From positions 310,001 through 374,000 of the forward strand of contig NSKG01000005.1 in NCBI GenBank assembly GCA_002287035.1: a stretch of DNA of 64,000 nucleotides. Reading direction: 5' to 3'. Below, piece by piece: positions 28,305 through 37,130 of the stretch. The notes beneath the pieces were generated by a model. That model searched no databases. It was not told where the DNA came from and saw only the letters and a list, made by a program, of their open reading frames with translations. This DNA comes from Pseudomonas sp. WN033 (GTDB lineage Bacteria > Pseudomonadota > Gammaproteobacteria > Pseudomonadales > Pseudomonadaceae). Made by a program: the position numbers and the translations under genes. Each line of letters opens with the position of its first letter. The stretch's first letter is position 1.

Positions 28305-28793
28305 ATGGACCAGCTCATGCAACGCCTTGAAGACTGCTATCGGCTGGCCGAGCAGCATTTCGGCCGCCATTTCCCTCGCCCTCGGGTCGATCTCGACCTT
28401 CGCGGTCAGCGGGCTGGCGTCGCCTACCTGAATGACAACCGCTTGCGCTTCAATGCCCTGATGTACCGGCAGAACAGCGCCGACTTCCTGCGTCAGACCG
28501 TGGCCCACGAAGTTGCTCATCTGATTGCCCACCAGTTATACGGCCCACGGATCAAACCTCACGGCCGGGAATGGCAAGGACTGATGACCCAGCTCTATGG
28601 CCTGCCCGCCCAGCGCTGCCACACGTATCAGGTACCGCGCCGACGCTCGACCCAGTACCTGTACCGCTGCGGCTGTGCCAAGCAACTGCCGTTTACCGCC
28701 CAGCGCCACGCCTGGGTAACCAAGGGCCGCCAATATCTATGCCGCCGCTGCGGCAACCTGTTGCACTTCACTGGCCAGCAGACACAGACCTGA
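28305..28793 (+). CDS. sprT: SprT family zinc metalloprotease-like protein
   Basis: The 162-residue protein has the zincin motif HEVAH (H68-E69-H72) in TVAHEVAHLIAHQ, the third-ligand region KPHGREWQGLM, and a C-terminal zinc ribbon with cysteines in YRCGCAKQ and YLCRRCGN. This is bacterial SprT, related to the SprT-like domain of eukaryotic SPRTN proteases. The bacterial function is poorly defined. It follows the flavodoxin gene by 58 bp on the same strand. Confidence 0.93.
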   Translation: MDQLMQRLEDCYRLAEQHFGRHFPRPRVDLDLRGQRAGVAYLNDNRLRFNALMYRQNSADFLRQTVAHEVAHLIAHQLYGPRIKPHGREWQGLMTQLYGLPAQRCHTYQVPRRRSTQYLYRCGCAKQLPFTAQRHAWVTKGRQYLCRRCGNLLHFTGQQTQT

Positions 28794-28886
28794 TCTGTCA
28801 TTTTTTTTGATCACCCTCTGGCAATAAACCCATCCAGGGGGTAGCATCAGCCTGGATTGTAAAAAATATTCAACAAAAGGTGCATC

Positions 28887-30170
28887 ATGGCCTACACGCC
28901 GCATACCACGTCCTACTACGCCGCATCCGCCAACCCCAGCCCTGAGCGGCCTCCACTCAACGGCAACCACGAGACCGACGTCTGCATCATTGGCGCAGGT
29001 TATACCGGTATTTCCACCGCCCTGTTCCTGCTTGAACACGGCTTCAAGGTCACTGTTCTGGAAGCCGCCAAGGTCGGATTTGGCGCCTCAGGGCGCAACG
29101 GCGGACAGATCGTCAACAGCTACAGTCGGGACATCGATGCAGTCGAACGCAGCGTCGGCGCTCAGCAAGCCCGACTTATCGGTGATATGGCTTTCGAGGG
29201 TGGGCGCATCATTCGCGAACGGATCGCCAAGTACAACATTCAGTGCGACCTCAAAGATGGCGGCGTATTCGCAGCCTTCAGCAAGAAGCAGATGGGCCAC
29301 TTGCAGGCGCAAAAAGCCCTGTGGGAGCGTTACGGCCACACTCAACTGGAATTGCTGGATGCCCAACGCATCCGCGAGGTAGTCAATACCGACCGCTATG
29401 TCGGTGGTATGCTCGACATGAGCAGCGGGCATATTCATCCGCTCAACTTGGTCCTTGGAGAGGCTGCCGCGGTCGAATCGCTGGGCGGCATCATTCACGA
29501 ACAGTCCAAAGTGATTCGCATTGAGCAGGGCGAACGTCCGGTAGTCCACACCGAACAGGGCCAGGTAAAAGCCGATTACGTGGTTGTCGCTGGTAACGCT
29601 TACCTGGGCAACCTGGTGCCACAACTGGCGGCCAAGTCCATGCCCTGCGGCACACAAGTGGTAACCACTGAGCCGCTCGATCCCGAGCTGGCAAGCAGCC
29701 TGCTGCCCCAGGACTACTGCGTCGAGGACTGCAACTACCTGCTCGACTACTATCGGTTGTCAGCTGACAAGCGCCTGATCTTCGGTGGTGGTGTGGTCTA
29801 TGGCGCACGGGATCCAGCCAATATCGAAAGCCTGGTCCGCCCCAACCTGGAGAAGACCTTTCCCCAGCTCAAGGGTGTGAAGATCGATTACGCCTGGACC
29901 GGCAATTTCCTGCTGACGTTGTCGCGTCTGCCGCAGGTGGGCCGTATCGGCAACAACATCTACTATTCACAGGGCTGCAGCGGTCACGGCGTCACCTATA
30001 CCCACCTGGCCGGCAAACTCCTGGCCGAAGCCCTGCGCGGCCAGGCTGAGCGTTTCGACGCCTTTGCCGGACTGCCGCATTACCCCTTCCCCGGCGGACG
30101 GCTGATGCGGATTCCTTTCACCGCCATGGGTGCCTGGTACTACAACCTGAGGGACAAGCTCGGCGTGTAA
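28887..30170 (+). CDS. puuB: FAD-dependent amine oxidase, gamma-glutamylputrescine oxidase-like
   Basis: A 427-residue FAD oxidoreductase of the DAO family. The dinucleotide-binding motif is VCIIGAGYTGIS (G36-x-G38-x-x-G41), followed by FGASGRNGGQIVNSYSRD characteristic of PuuB/PauB enzymes, and ends with GRIGNNIYYSQGCSGHGV near the flavin. In pseudomonads these enzymes oxidise gamma-glutamylated polyamines; several paralogues exist, so the exact substrate is inferred. It is monocistronic here, without an adjacent glutamylpolyamine synthetase. The start has AAAGGTG upstream. Confidence 0.82.
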   Translation: MAYTPHTTSYYAASANPSPERPPLNGNHETDVCIIGAGYTGISTALFLLEHGFKVTVLEAAKVGFGASGRNGGQIVNSYSRDIDAVERSVGAQQARLIGDMAFEGGRIIRERIAKYNIQCDLKDGGVFAAFSKKQMGHLQAQKALWERYGHTQLELLDAQRIREVVNTDRYVGGMLDMSSGHIHPLNLVLGEAAAVESLGGIIHEQSKVIRIEQGERPVVHTEQGQVKADYVVVAGNAYLGNLVPQLAAKSMPCGTQVVTTEPLDPELASSLLPQDYCVEDCNYLLDYYRLSADKRLIFGGGVVYGARDPANIESLVRPNLEKTFPQLKGVKIDYAWTGNFLLTLSRLPQVGRIGNNIYYSQGCSGHGVTYTHLAGKLLAEALRGQAERFDAFAGLPHYPFPGGRLMRIPFTAMGAWYYNLRDKLGV

Positions 30171-30283
30171 AATCAGTGACTTGCGTCACATTGCCAGTTT
30201 TTTCCAGGAACCCTGGAGGCAATTTCGAGTCACAGATGTTATGTCGACCTATGCGCAGCAGCTATGCTCAATGCAGCACTAGG

Positions 30284-30304
30284 CCAGTACCAGTGCTGTA
30301 CTGG
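30284..30304 (+). other. Hairpin in the leader of the PA2779-type gene
   Basis: CCAGTAC and GTACTGG arms flank a 7-nt spacer, 49 bp before the PA2779-type start codon. It could be a leader structure or a dimeric operator. The 182-bp gap between puuB and this gene holds no other feature I can support, apart from a TCCAGG/CCTGGA hairpin at about 30203-30217 after puuB. Confidence 0.3.
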
Positions 30305-30352
30305 GTCGTCAGCCAGTAAGGACGCCCGAACCCATAACGAGGAGTACCCACC

Positions 30353-30757
30353 ATGACGTTCATGCAATCCACCAAGCGTTACCTGTCCATCCTGATGGCC
30401 GCGCTGTTCATGTTGACCAGTCTCACCAGTCTGCATGTTCAGGCATCCATGGTGGGCACCCACGAACTGATCGCAGACCAGCAGCTCAGTGTAGACCGCG
30501 ACGCTCTCAAGGCCATGCTTGCCGACCAGGCAGTGCAGGAAAAAATGGCCAGCATGGGCGTCAGTCCTGACCAGGTCGAGCAACGCATCAACAGCCTGAC
30601 CGCGTCTGAACTGGCCTACTTCAACGCCCAACTGGATGAAGCTCCGGCCGGTGCCGGCGTACTGGGTGTGATCGTGCTGTTTCTGGTGATCTTCATCATC
30701 ACTGACATGCTGTGCGCCACCAACGTCTACAAGTTCGTCAACTGCATCAACCGTTGA
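30353..30757 (+). CDS. PA2779 family membrane protein
   Basis: A 134-residue protein with an N-terminal signal/anchor segment (about 9-31), a soluble middle containing LADQAVQEKMASMGVSPDQV and EQRINSLTASELAYFNAQLD, and a hydrophobic C-terminal helix (GVLGVIVLFLVIFIITDML). It matches the PA2779 family, always found beside a PA2778-type peptidase. The TTG start of that peptidase overlaps the stop. AACGAGGAG lies upstream of the ATG. Function unknown. Confidence 0.88.
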   Translation: MTFMQSTKRYLSILMAALFMLTSLTSLHVQASMVGTHELIADQQLSVDRDALKAMLADQAVQEKMASMGVSPDQVEQRINSLTASELAYFNAQLDEAPAGAGVLGVIVLFLVIFIITDMLCATNVYKFVNCINR

Positions 30758-31683
30758 TCTTGAACCTGTTACGCATCCTTGCCCTGCTCGGGCTGGCAGC
30801 CTTGCTGTCAGCCTGTGCCGGGCGGCAGCTCAACCTGCCCTCACCCGAGCAACTCGACCACCTGCCCCGCCAGGTGATGCTTGATGTGCCCTTTCATCCC
30901 CAGGACGCCTATCAGTGCGGCCCAGCTTCACTAGCCATGATGCTCAACCAGCGCGGCATAGAGGCCTCACCGGATGCACTTAAGGACCGGGTCTATCTGC
31001 CCGAACGTCAGGGTACCCTGCAAGTCGAGATGGTTGCCGCGGTCCGGGAGCGGGACCTACTGGTCTACCCCCTGAATGGCAAACTGGAGAATCTGTTGGC
31101 CGAGCTGGCCGCAGGCAACCCGGTATTGGTCATGCAGAATCTGGCGTTCAACTGGTATCCGCAGTGGCACTACGCGGTAGTGGTTGGTTATGACCTCAAC
31201 AGCCAGGAACTGATCCTGCACAGCGGCCTGAACCAGGCCCAGCGCGAGCCGTTCAAGGTTTTTCTTCGCACCTGGCGCCGGGCCGACAACTGGGCGCAAC
31301 TTACTCTTGCTCCAGAACAACTACCGGCCAGCGCCGAGCCCCTGGCATACCTGCGGGCAGCCAATGATCTGGAACAGGTCGGTCGCCTGGATACCGCCAC
31401 TACCGCCTACCTGACGGCCCAGAAACGCTGGCCCGACGAGCCGATAGCAGGCTTTGCCTTAGGCAACATCGCCTGGGCGCAAAACAAACCGCGCGAAGCC
31501 ATGCAGCAGTTCAGCCAGGTAGTAGAACGCCACCCAGGCCTGTCCGCTGGCTGGAACAACCTGCTGGTCACGCTCGAAGCCCTGGGTTGTGAAAGCGAAG
31601 CGGCCAAAACCCGCGAATGCCTGGAACAGAGCTCACCAGAGACCTGCCCTGTACCCCGATGCCCGGCTAACGCTTCCCGCTGA
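30754..31683 (+). CDS. PA2778 family C39-like cysteine peptidase lipoprotein with TPR region
   Basis: About 309 residues: signal peptide with lipobox LLSAC (C21), a C39-like papain-fold domain with the catalytic cysteine in YQCGPASLAMML (about C55) and the histidine in WHYAVVVGYD, then C-terminal TPR-like helices (DTATTAYLTAQKRWPDEPIA, ALGNIAWAQNKPREAMQQF). I choose the TTG at 30754, overlapping the upstream stop (TTGA); a TTG at 30760 is equally possible, and no ATG fits the signal peptide. C39 domains often cleave double-glycine leaders, but the target here is unknown. The 3' end overlaps the convergent yjgR gene by 17 bp. Confidence 0.82.
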   Translation: MILNLLRILALLGLAALLSACAGRQLNLPSPEQLDHLPRQVMLDVPFHPQDAYQCGPASLAMMLNQRGIEASPDALKDRVYLPERQGTLQVEMVAAVRERDLLVYPLNGKLENLLAELAAGNPVLVMQNLAFNWYPQWHYAVVVGYDLNSQELILHSGLNQAQREPFKVFLRTWRRADNWAQLTLAPEQLPASAEPLAYLRAANDLEQVGRLDTATTAYLTAQKRWPDEPIAGFALGNIAWAQNKPREAMQQFSQVVERHPGLSAGWNNLLVTLEALGCESEAAKTRECLEQSSPETCPVPRCPANASR

Positions 31684-33139
31684 GCGAGCCCAGCAGCCCC
31701 CGCGCAATCTGTCTTCCCAACTGAGTGCCAATGCTACGCATTGCCGCCCGCCCCATATTCCCCAGCATTCCGCCGAGTGCGGCACCGGGTTCGGCAGCTT
31801 TGCGACCTCGCCCGGCAGGCGGAGCAACAGGCTTCTTCAGTGACTGCTCAGCCTGGGCCCGGAGAATCTCATAGGCCGACTCACGATCCAGCACCTGATC
31901 ATAAACACCGGCCAACGGCGATGCCGCCAACAACTGCCGGCGCTCCTGCGCGGTAAGCGGGCCCATCTGGCTCGCGGGTGGACGCACCAGCACACGCTCA
32001 ACCGGGGTTGGCACACCCTTGTCATCAAGCACCGACACCAAAGCCTCACCCACGCCAAGTTCAGCAATCACTGTCTCGCAATCCAGGCCCGGGTTGGTTC
32101 GAAAGGTCTGCGCCGCCGCACGAACGGCTCGCTGATCGCGCGGGGTAAAGGCACGCAGGGCATGTTGAACACGATTGCCCAACTGACCAAGCACGACCTC
32201 AGGAATATCCAGCGGGCTCTGGGTCACGAAGTACACCCCCACGCCCTTGGAGCGGATCAGCCTGACCACCTGCTCGATTCGATCGACCAGCGCCTTGGGC
32301 ACATCCTTGAACAGCAGATGCGCCTCATCGAAAAACATCACGAACTTCGGCTTCTCGGCATCGCCCTGCTCCGGCAACTGCTCGAACAGCTCAGACAACA
32401 ACCACAACAAAATGCTTGAGTAGGCCAGCGGGCTATCCCGGTACAGGCGCTCGGCATGCAGGATATTGACCACCCCACGCCCCTGCTCATCGGTTTGCAG
32501 AAAATCATCGAGCATGACCGCCGGCTCACCAAACAGATCCGCGCCGCCCTGCGCTTCCAGTGTCAACAGGGCCCGTTGAATTGCGCCAATACTGGCTGGC
32601 GACAGATTGCCATAGCGTGGTCCGATTTCCGTTCGTAGTTCATTGACGTGGGCCAACATGGCCTGCAGATCCTTTAGGTCGAGCAACAGCCAACCATTGT
32701 CGTCGGCAACTCGAAAAGCAATCTGCAGCACACCACTCTGGGTGTCATTGAGGTTGAGCAAACGCGCCAGCAGAACCGGCCCCATCTGCGCCATAGTCAG
32801 ACGCAACGGATGTCCCTGCTGGCCATGCACATCCCAAAACACCACTGGGGCTGCTGCCGGCGTCAGACCGCTCAAACCAACAGCCGCAGCCCGCCGCTCC
32901 AACCCCGGACTCATGACACCAGGCTTGGCAATTCCGGAAAAATCCCCCTTGATATCCGGGACCAGGACCGGCACACCCAGTTCGGAAAATCCCTGGGCCA
33001 TTACCTGCAAGGTGATGGTCTTTCCGGTGCCCGTGGCGCCGGCCACCAGGCCATGACGATTGGCCATGCGCAAGCGCAATCCGACCTTCTCGGACTGGGC
33101 AGCTCCCAGCAACAGGACAGACGCATGGGACTCATTCAT
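31667..33139 (-). CDS. yjgR: HerA-like ATPase, DUF853/YjgR family
   Basis: The 490-residue protein is a FtsK/HerA superfamily P-loop ATPase of the YjgR type. Walker A is AGATGTGKTITLQ (G34-T41), followed by VLVPDIKGDFSG, Walker B in KFVMFFDEAHLLF, and IRSKGVGVYFVTQSPLDIPE, which resembles the HerA sensor region. The C-terminal tail has a Gly/Arg-rich stretch. Function is unknown; DNA translocation is inferred from family. It faces the T6SS locus across a 405-bp intergenic region. Confidence 0.9.
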   Translation of the reverse strand: MNESHASVLLLGAAQSEKVGLRLRMANRHGLVAGATGTGKTITLQVMAQGFSELGVPVLVPDIKGDFSGIAKPGVMSPGLERRAAAVGLSGLTPAAAPVVFWDVHGQQGHPLRLTMAQMGPVLLARLLNLNDTQSGVLQIAFRVADDNGWLLLDLKDLQAMLAHVNELRTEIGPRYGNLSPASIGAIQRALLTLEAQGGADLFGEPAVMLDDFLQTDEQGRGVVNILHAERLYRDSPLAYSSILLWLLSELFEQLPEQGDAEKPKFVMFFDEAHLLFKDVPKALVDRIEQVVRLIRSKGVGVYFVTQSPLDIPEVVLGQLGNRVQHALRAFTPRDQRAVRAAAQTFRTNPGLDCETVIAELGVGEALVSVLDDKGVPTPVERVLVRPPASQMGPLTAQERRQLLAASPLAGVYDQVLDRESAYEILRAQAEQSLKKPVAPPAGRGRKAAEPGAALGGMLGNMGRAAMRSIGTQLGRQIARGLLGSLSGKR

Positions 33140-33391
33140 GGTGATCTCCGGTGCTTACCAAGGATCTATGGAGCATAGCCGCTGTTCCGTCTACCTGCCG
33201 CCCAACACAATCCCAAACATAAATTCAGGAGAAAATACAGCAACAAGCTCACAAAATTACAAACTTAATTTCACCCCGATTACAACTTGATATCAATTCA
33301 CTCTCAAGCACTATAAAAGTCCAATCAGTTCACACTTTATCCCTTGATTCGACAAGGCCACCCCACTAGGATACGCCTTGCCTGGCGCCAA
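33140..33391. other. AT-rich intergenic region between yjgR and the T6SS locus
   Basis: No gene is supported in 33140-33544. The segment about 33200-33345 is clearly AT-rich relative to the rest of the window and presumably holds the yjgR promoter and part of the T6SS control region. AT-rich upstream DNA is the kind of target silenced by MvaT/H-NS-like proteins, which is inference. No matched sigma-70 pair was convincing. Confidence 0.5.
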
Positions 33392-33434
33392 TGCGCAAAT
33401 TGTTGCGCACCCAAAGTGCGCAAAAAGTTGCGCA
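33392..33434 (+). promoter_or_regulatory. Tandem 18-bp palindromes upstream of tssA (candidate activator sites)
   Basis: TGCGCAA-ATTG-TTGCGCA (33392-33409) and TGCGCAA-AAAG-TTGCGCA (33417-33434) have identical 7-bp arms and 4-bp spacers, with centres 25 bp apart. They lie 111-153 bp before the tssA ATG. Paired inverted repeats at this distance fit upstream activating sites of a dimeric bacterial enhancer-binding protein, and the locus encodes one (start 43237). The link is inference. Confidence 0.65.
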
Positions 33435-33466
33435 ATATCATAGAGCTGCAACATTAAGCAAAACTC

Positions 33467-33484
33467 TTGGCGCGGTCAAAGGCA
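33467..33484 (+). promoter_or_regulatory. Sigma-54-like promoter candidate for tssA
   Basis: TTGGCGC resembles the -24 element, but the following GC at 33482-33483 is 11 bp from the GG (33469-33470) instead of the standard 10. The promoter is therefore only a candidate, kept because it lies at a suitable distance between the palindromes and tssA. Confidence 0.25.
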
Positions 33485-33544
33485 CACTCAGCGATAACTT
33501 GGATAGTTATCCGGACAGCATTATCAAGGACTGACGAACTTCAC

Positions 33545-35104
33545 ATGCTCGCCGACTATTATATTTCCCTGGCCCACTCAGCAATCGGCGACGACAACTT
33601 TGCCGGGGATGACGCTCGCTATTCACCCGAGTTTGAAAGTCTCGAAAATGAACTCGAAAAAGCGGCCGGCCTGCATCTAAATGGCGGCCCGGACTGGAAG
33701 AAAGTCCTGGAGCTGGCCGAAGCCCTGCTGCGCCATCAGACCAAGGATTTACGCGTCGCCTGCTGGCTGACCTGGAGCCTGTACCAGTGTGAGCAGTTGC
33801 CGGGTTTGCACGCCGGACTGGCCATGCTCGAACAGCTCTGCACGCAGCATTGGGATGACCTGCATCCACGCAAGCAACGTACCCGCAGCGCCGCCCTTGG
33901 CTGGCTTGCTCCGCGTCTGGATCAGGCCCTGGGCGAACACAAACCCAGCGCCGAGCAACTCCAACTGATTGAACAGATGTGCCAGAGCCTGACCAGCCTG
34001 GATCAGGCTCTGAGCGCTCAGCTAGGCGATGATGCACCGCACCTCCAACCGCTGTGCCGACGCCTGCAAGCCTTGTTGAAGCAACCAGCGGGCGACAGCA
34101 CGACGTCAAGCACCACAGCCACCGCGACTCCGAGTTCAACCAGCCCACCACCAAGTCTGGTCGGCACCACCGCGCCCGAGCTGATCATCAGCACCCGTGA
34201 TGCTCACAAGGCCCTGCGCTCCCTGCAGGAGCAGGCCCGGCCGCTTTGCCAATGGTGGCAGAACCAGACCCCGGGTGATCCGCGCGCCATCCGCCTGTCA
34301 CGCACGCTGTTGTGGCTACCACTGGACAACTTGCCCGATCACGACGCCGCCGGCAAGACAGCCCTGCGCGGGTTGCCCAATGACCGCCTTGCGGCATTTC
34401 AGGAACGTATCAATCAGGGCCAGCACAGCTGCCTGCTGCCGGAACTTGAAACCAGCCTGGCCCGGGCACCGTTCTGGCTCGACGGTCAATACCTGCTTTG
34501 GCAGTGCCTGAACGCGCTCAAGGCCGAACAGGCAATGCAGGAACTGGAACAGCAACTGGCGCAACTATTGCGTCGCCTGCCAGGCCTTGAGGCGCTGAGC
34601 TTCTTTGACGGCACGCCGTTCGCCAACAGCGAAACCCGCGCCTGGCTGAGCAGCCTTGGCAGCAACCGCAACGCCAAACCAAACACGGCCACCAGCCACC
34701 ACGACGGCAATCAAGCCGAGTGGGAACAAGGCTACCAGCAAGCCCAGCAAATCCTGGCCCAGGACGGATTGCGTAGCGCAGCCGAGCACCTGGCGGACGG
34801 CCTGCAACGAGCACGAGGCGGTCGGGCCCGGCTGCACTGGCAACTGGCCCGTGCCCGGCTGTGCTTTGAAGCACGCAAGTACGACCTGGCAAAAACCCAA
34901 CTCGAATCACTTGACCACGTGCTCCGGGGCTCTGCTCTGGAAGACTGGGAACCGGATCTCGTCATCACTGTGCTGCGCCTGCTGCACAACTGCTACGAGT
35001 TGATGCCGCAGAATGCGGCTGTGCGCGAACGCAGAGACGGGATCTACCGCAGGCTGTGCCACCTCGATTTCGAGACGGTACTGGATCAGGCCCTCGGGCC
35101 GTAA
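33545..35104 (+). CDS. tssA: T6SS protein TssA (ImpA/VasJ type)
   Basis: TssA caps the T6SS baseplate or sheath during assembly. The ATG at 33545 is chosen because ImpA_N begins there (MLADYYISLAHSAIGDDNFA); AAGGA lies about 15 bp upstream. The 519-residue protein has ImpA_N (about 1-130) with WKKVLELAEALLRHQTKDLRVACW, a low-complexity Ser/Thr/Pro linker near 180-205, and a VasJ-type C-terminal region (about 215-515) with LPGLEALSFFDGTPFANSE. First gene of the T6SS operon; tssB follows after 16 bp. Confidence 0.92.
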   Translation: MLADYYISLAHSAIGDDNFAGDDARYSPEFESLENELEKAAGLHLNGGPDWKKVLELAEALLRHQTKDLRVACWLTWSLYQCEQLPGLHAGLAMLEQLCTQHWDDLHPRKQRTRSAALGWLAPRLDQALGEHKPSAEQLQLIEQMCQSLTSLDQALSAQLGDDAPHLQPLCRRLQALLKQPAGDSTTSSTTATATPSSTSPPPSLVGTTAPELIISTRDAHKALRSLQEQARPLCQWWQNQTPGDPRAIRLSRTLLWLPLDNLPDHDAAGKTALRGLPNDRLAAFQERINQGQHSCLLPELETSLARAPFWLDGQYLLWQCLNALKAEQAMQELEQQLAQLLRRLPGLEALSFFDGTPFANSETRAWLSSLGSNRNAKPNTATSHHDGNQAEWEQGYQQAQQILAQDGLRSAAEHLADGLQRARGGRARLHWQLARARLCFEARKYDLAKTQLESLDHVLRGSALEDWEPDLVITVLRLLHNCYELMPQNAAVRERRDGIYRRLCHLDFETVLDQALGP

Positions 35105-35120
35105 GTAATGGAGAAGGAAG

Positions 35121-35627
35121 ATGGCCAAAGAAGGCTCTGTAGCCCCCAAGGAACGTATCAATGTCACCTTCAAGCCGGACACCGGCGGGGCCCAGGAAGA
35201 AGTTGAGCTGCCCTTGAAGCTCATGGTCCTGGGTGACTTCACCCAACGGGCCGACGACCGCAAGATCGAAGAACGCAAACCGATCGCGATCGACAAGAAC
35301 AACTTCGATGAAGTGCTGGCCAAGCAGGAACTCAGCCTGACCTTCAGTGTGCCCAACCGTCTACAGGACGACTCGGGTGCCGATGAACTGGCGATTGGCC
35401 TCAACATCAACTCGATGAAGGACTTCAACCCCGCCAGTCTGGTCGAGCAGGTTCCAGAACTGCGCAAGCTGATGGAACTGCGCGACGCACTGGTCGCCCT
35501 CAAGGGCCCACTGGGCAATGCTCCGGCCTTCCGCAAGGCGATTGAAAGCGTATTGAGCGACGACGATTCGCGCGAGCGCATCCTCACCGAGCTGGGCCTG
35601 GCCGCCCAGGACCAACTCGACACCTGA
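35121..35627 (+). CDS. tssB: T6SS contractile sheath small subunit TssB (VipA)
   Basis: TssB and TssC build the contractile sheath. The 168-residue protein has the family pattern: ERINVTFKPDTGGAQEEVEL, LPLKLMVLGDFT, and the C-terminal SVLSDDDSRERIL and LRKLMELRDALVALKGPLGN blocks. GAAGGAAG precedes the ATG. tssC follows after 21 bp. The sheath core interface residues are not resolvable by eye, but the length and conserved blocks are normal. Confidence 0.97.
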   Translation: MAKEGSVAPKERINVTFKPDTGGAQEEVELPLKLMVLGDFTQRADDRKIEERKPIAIDKNNFDEVLAKQELSLTFSVPNRLQDDSGADELAIGLNINSMKDFNPASLVEQVPELRKLMELRDALVALKGPLGNAPAFRKAIESVLSDDDSRERILTELGLAAQDQLDT

Positions 35628-35648
35628 GACCGACAAGGACGTTAGCCC

Positions 35649-37124
35649 ATGAGCACGCAAACCGCATTGGATCAAACCCAGGCCGCCGGCCAGGATAGCA
35701 TTCTTGACCGCATCATCGCCGAAACCCGGCTAAGCCCTGAGGATGAAGCTTACGGCATCGCCAAGCGCGGCGTCTCGGCCTTCATCGAAGAGCTGCTCAA
35801 GCCGCAGAACGACAAGGAGCCGGTGAAAAAGGCCATGGTCGACCGGATGATCGCCGAGATCGACGCAAAACTCAGCCAACAGATGGATGAGATTCTTCAC
35901 CACGCCAGCTTCCAGGCACTGGAATCGTCCTGGCGCGGCCTGAAACTGCTGGTCGATCGCACCGACTTCCGCGAGAACATCAAGATTGAGCTGATCAACG
36001 CTTCCAAACAGGATCTGCTGGAAGACTTCGAAGACAGCCCGGACATCGTTCAATCCGGCCTCTACAAGCATGTCTACACTGCCGAGTATGGTCAGTTCGG
36101 TGGCCAGCCGGTGGGTGCCCTGATCGCCAACTACTACTTCGACCCCAGCGCGCCGGACATGAAAACCCTCCAGCATGTGGCCAGCGTCGCCAGCATGTCC
36201 CATGCCCCCTTCATCGCCTCGGCCGGCCCCAAGTTCTTCGGCCTGGAAAGCTTTACCGGGCTGCCAGATCTGAAGGATCTGAAGGATCACTTCGAAGGCC
36301 CGCAGTTCGCCAAGTGGCAATCGTTCCGCGAGCGTGAAGACTCTCGCTATGTCGGTCTGACCCTGCCGCGCTTTTTGCTGCGCAACCCCTATGACCCGGA
36401 AGAGAACCCGGTCAAGAGCTTTGTCTACAAGGAAAACGTCGCCGGCAGTCACGAAGACTACCTGTGGGGCAACACCGCCTTCACCTTTGCTACTCGCCTG
36501 ACCGAGAGCTTCGCCAAGTTCCGCTGGTGCCCGAACATCATCGGCCCGCAGAACGGCGGCGCGGTCGAAGACCTGCCGCTGCACCATTTCGAAAGCATGG
36601 GTGAGATCGAGACCAAGATCCCCACCGAAGTGCTGGTATCCGATCGGCGTGAATACGAACTGGCCGAAGAAGGCTTCATTGCCCTGACCATGCGCAAGGG
36701 CAGCGACAATGCCGCATTCTTCTCCGCCAACTCGACCCAGAAGGCCAAATTCTTCGGCAACAGCGAAGAAGGCAAGAACGCCGAACTGAACTACCGCCTC
36801 GGCACCCAGTTGCCCTACCTGTTCATCGTCAACCGCCTGGCTCACTACCTCAAGGTGCTGCAGCGCGAACAGATCGGTGCCTGGAAAGAGCGTACCGACC
36901 TGGAGCTGGAACTGAACAAGTGGATCCGTCAGTACGTTGCCGACCAGGACAACCCGAATGCCGAGGTCCGTGGCCGTCGTCCGTTGCGCGCTGCCCAGGT
37001 AGTGGTATCGGACGTTGAAGGTCAGCCGGGCTGGTACCGGGTCAGCCTCAGCGTGCGACCGCACTTCAAGTACATGGGGGCGGACTTCACCCTGTCACTG
37101 GTCGGCAAGCTCGACAAGGAATAA
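35649..37124 (+). CDS. tssC: T6SS contractile sheath large subunit TssC (VipB)
   Basis: The 491-residue protein has the TssC blocks SSWRGLKLLVDRTDFRENIK, GQPVGALIANYYFDPS, GLESFTGLPDLKDLKDHFEG, WRSFREREDSRYVGLTLPRF-like core (KWQSFREREDSRYVGL), SFVYKENVAGSHEDYLWGNT and EVLVSDRREYELAEEGFI. It forms the outer sheath with TssB, is recycled by ClpV, and is the longest-conserved gene of the cluster. tssE follows after 6 bp. Confidence 0.97.
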   Translation: MSTQTALDQTQAAGQDSILDRIIAETRLSPEDEAYGIAKRGVSAFIEELLKPQNDKEPVKKAMVDRMIAEIDAKLSQQMDEILHHASFQALESSWRGLKLLVDRTDFRENIKIELINASKQDLLEDFEDSPDIVQSGLYKHVYTAEYGQFGGQPVGALIANYYFDPSAPDMKTLQHVASVASMSHAPFIASAGPKFFGLESFTGLPDLKDLKDHFEGPQFAKWQSFREREDSRYVGLTLPRFLLRNPYDPEENPVKSFVYKENVAGSHEDYLWGNTAFTFATRLTESFAKFRWCPNIIGPQNGGAVEDLPLHHFESMGEIETKIPTEVLVSDRREYELAEEGFIALTMRKGSDNAAFFSANSTQKAKFFGNSEEGKNAELNYRLGTQLPYLFIVNRLAHYLKVLQREQIGAWKERTDLELELNKWIRQYVADQDNPNAEVRGRRPLRAAQVVVSDVEGQPGWYRVSLSVRPHFKYMGADFTLSLVGKLDKE

Positions 37125-37130
37125 ACCGAC

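Noticed and set aside
30190..30220. TCCAGG/CCTGGA hairpin after puuB as a terminator
   Set aside because: The T-run precedes the stem on the plus strand, so it is in the wrong place for termination of puuB.
33226..33242. GG-N10-GC pattern (AGGAGAAAATACAGC) as a sigma-54 promoter of the T6SS operon
   Set aside because: The spacing is right, but the flanking bases do not match TGGCAC or TTGCA, and it lies upstream of the palindromes rather than between them and tssA.
33361..33400. CTGGCGCCAATGCGC as a sigma-54 promoter
   Set aside because: The GG to GC spacing is 9 bp, not 10, and it runs into the first palindrome.
35730..37064. A 444-residue open frame on the minus strand opposite tssC
   Set aside because: tssC is unambiguous on the plus strand; the antisense frame has no recognisable domain or ribosome-binding site.
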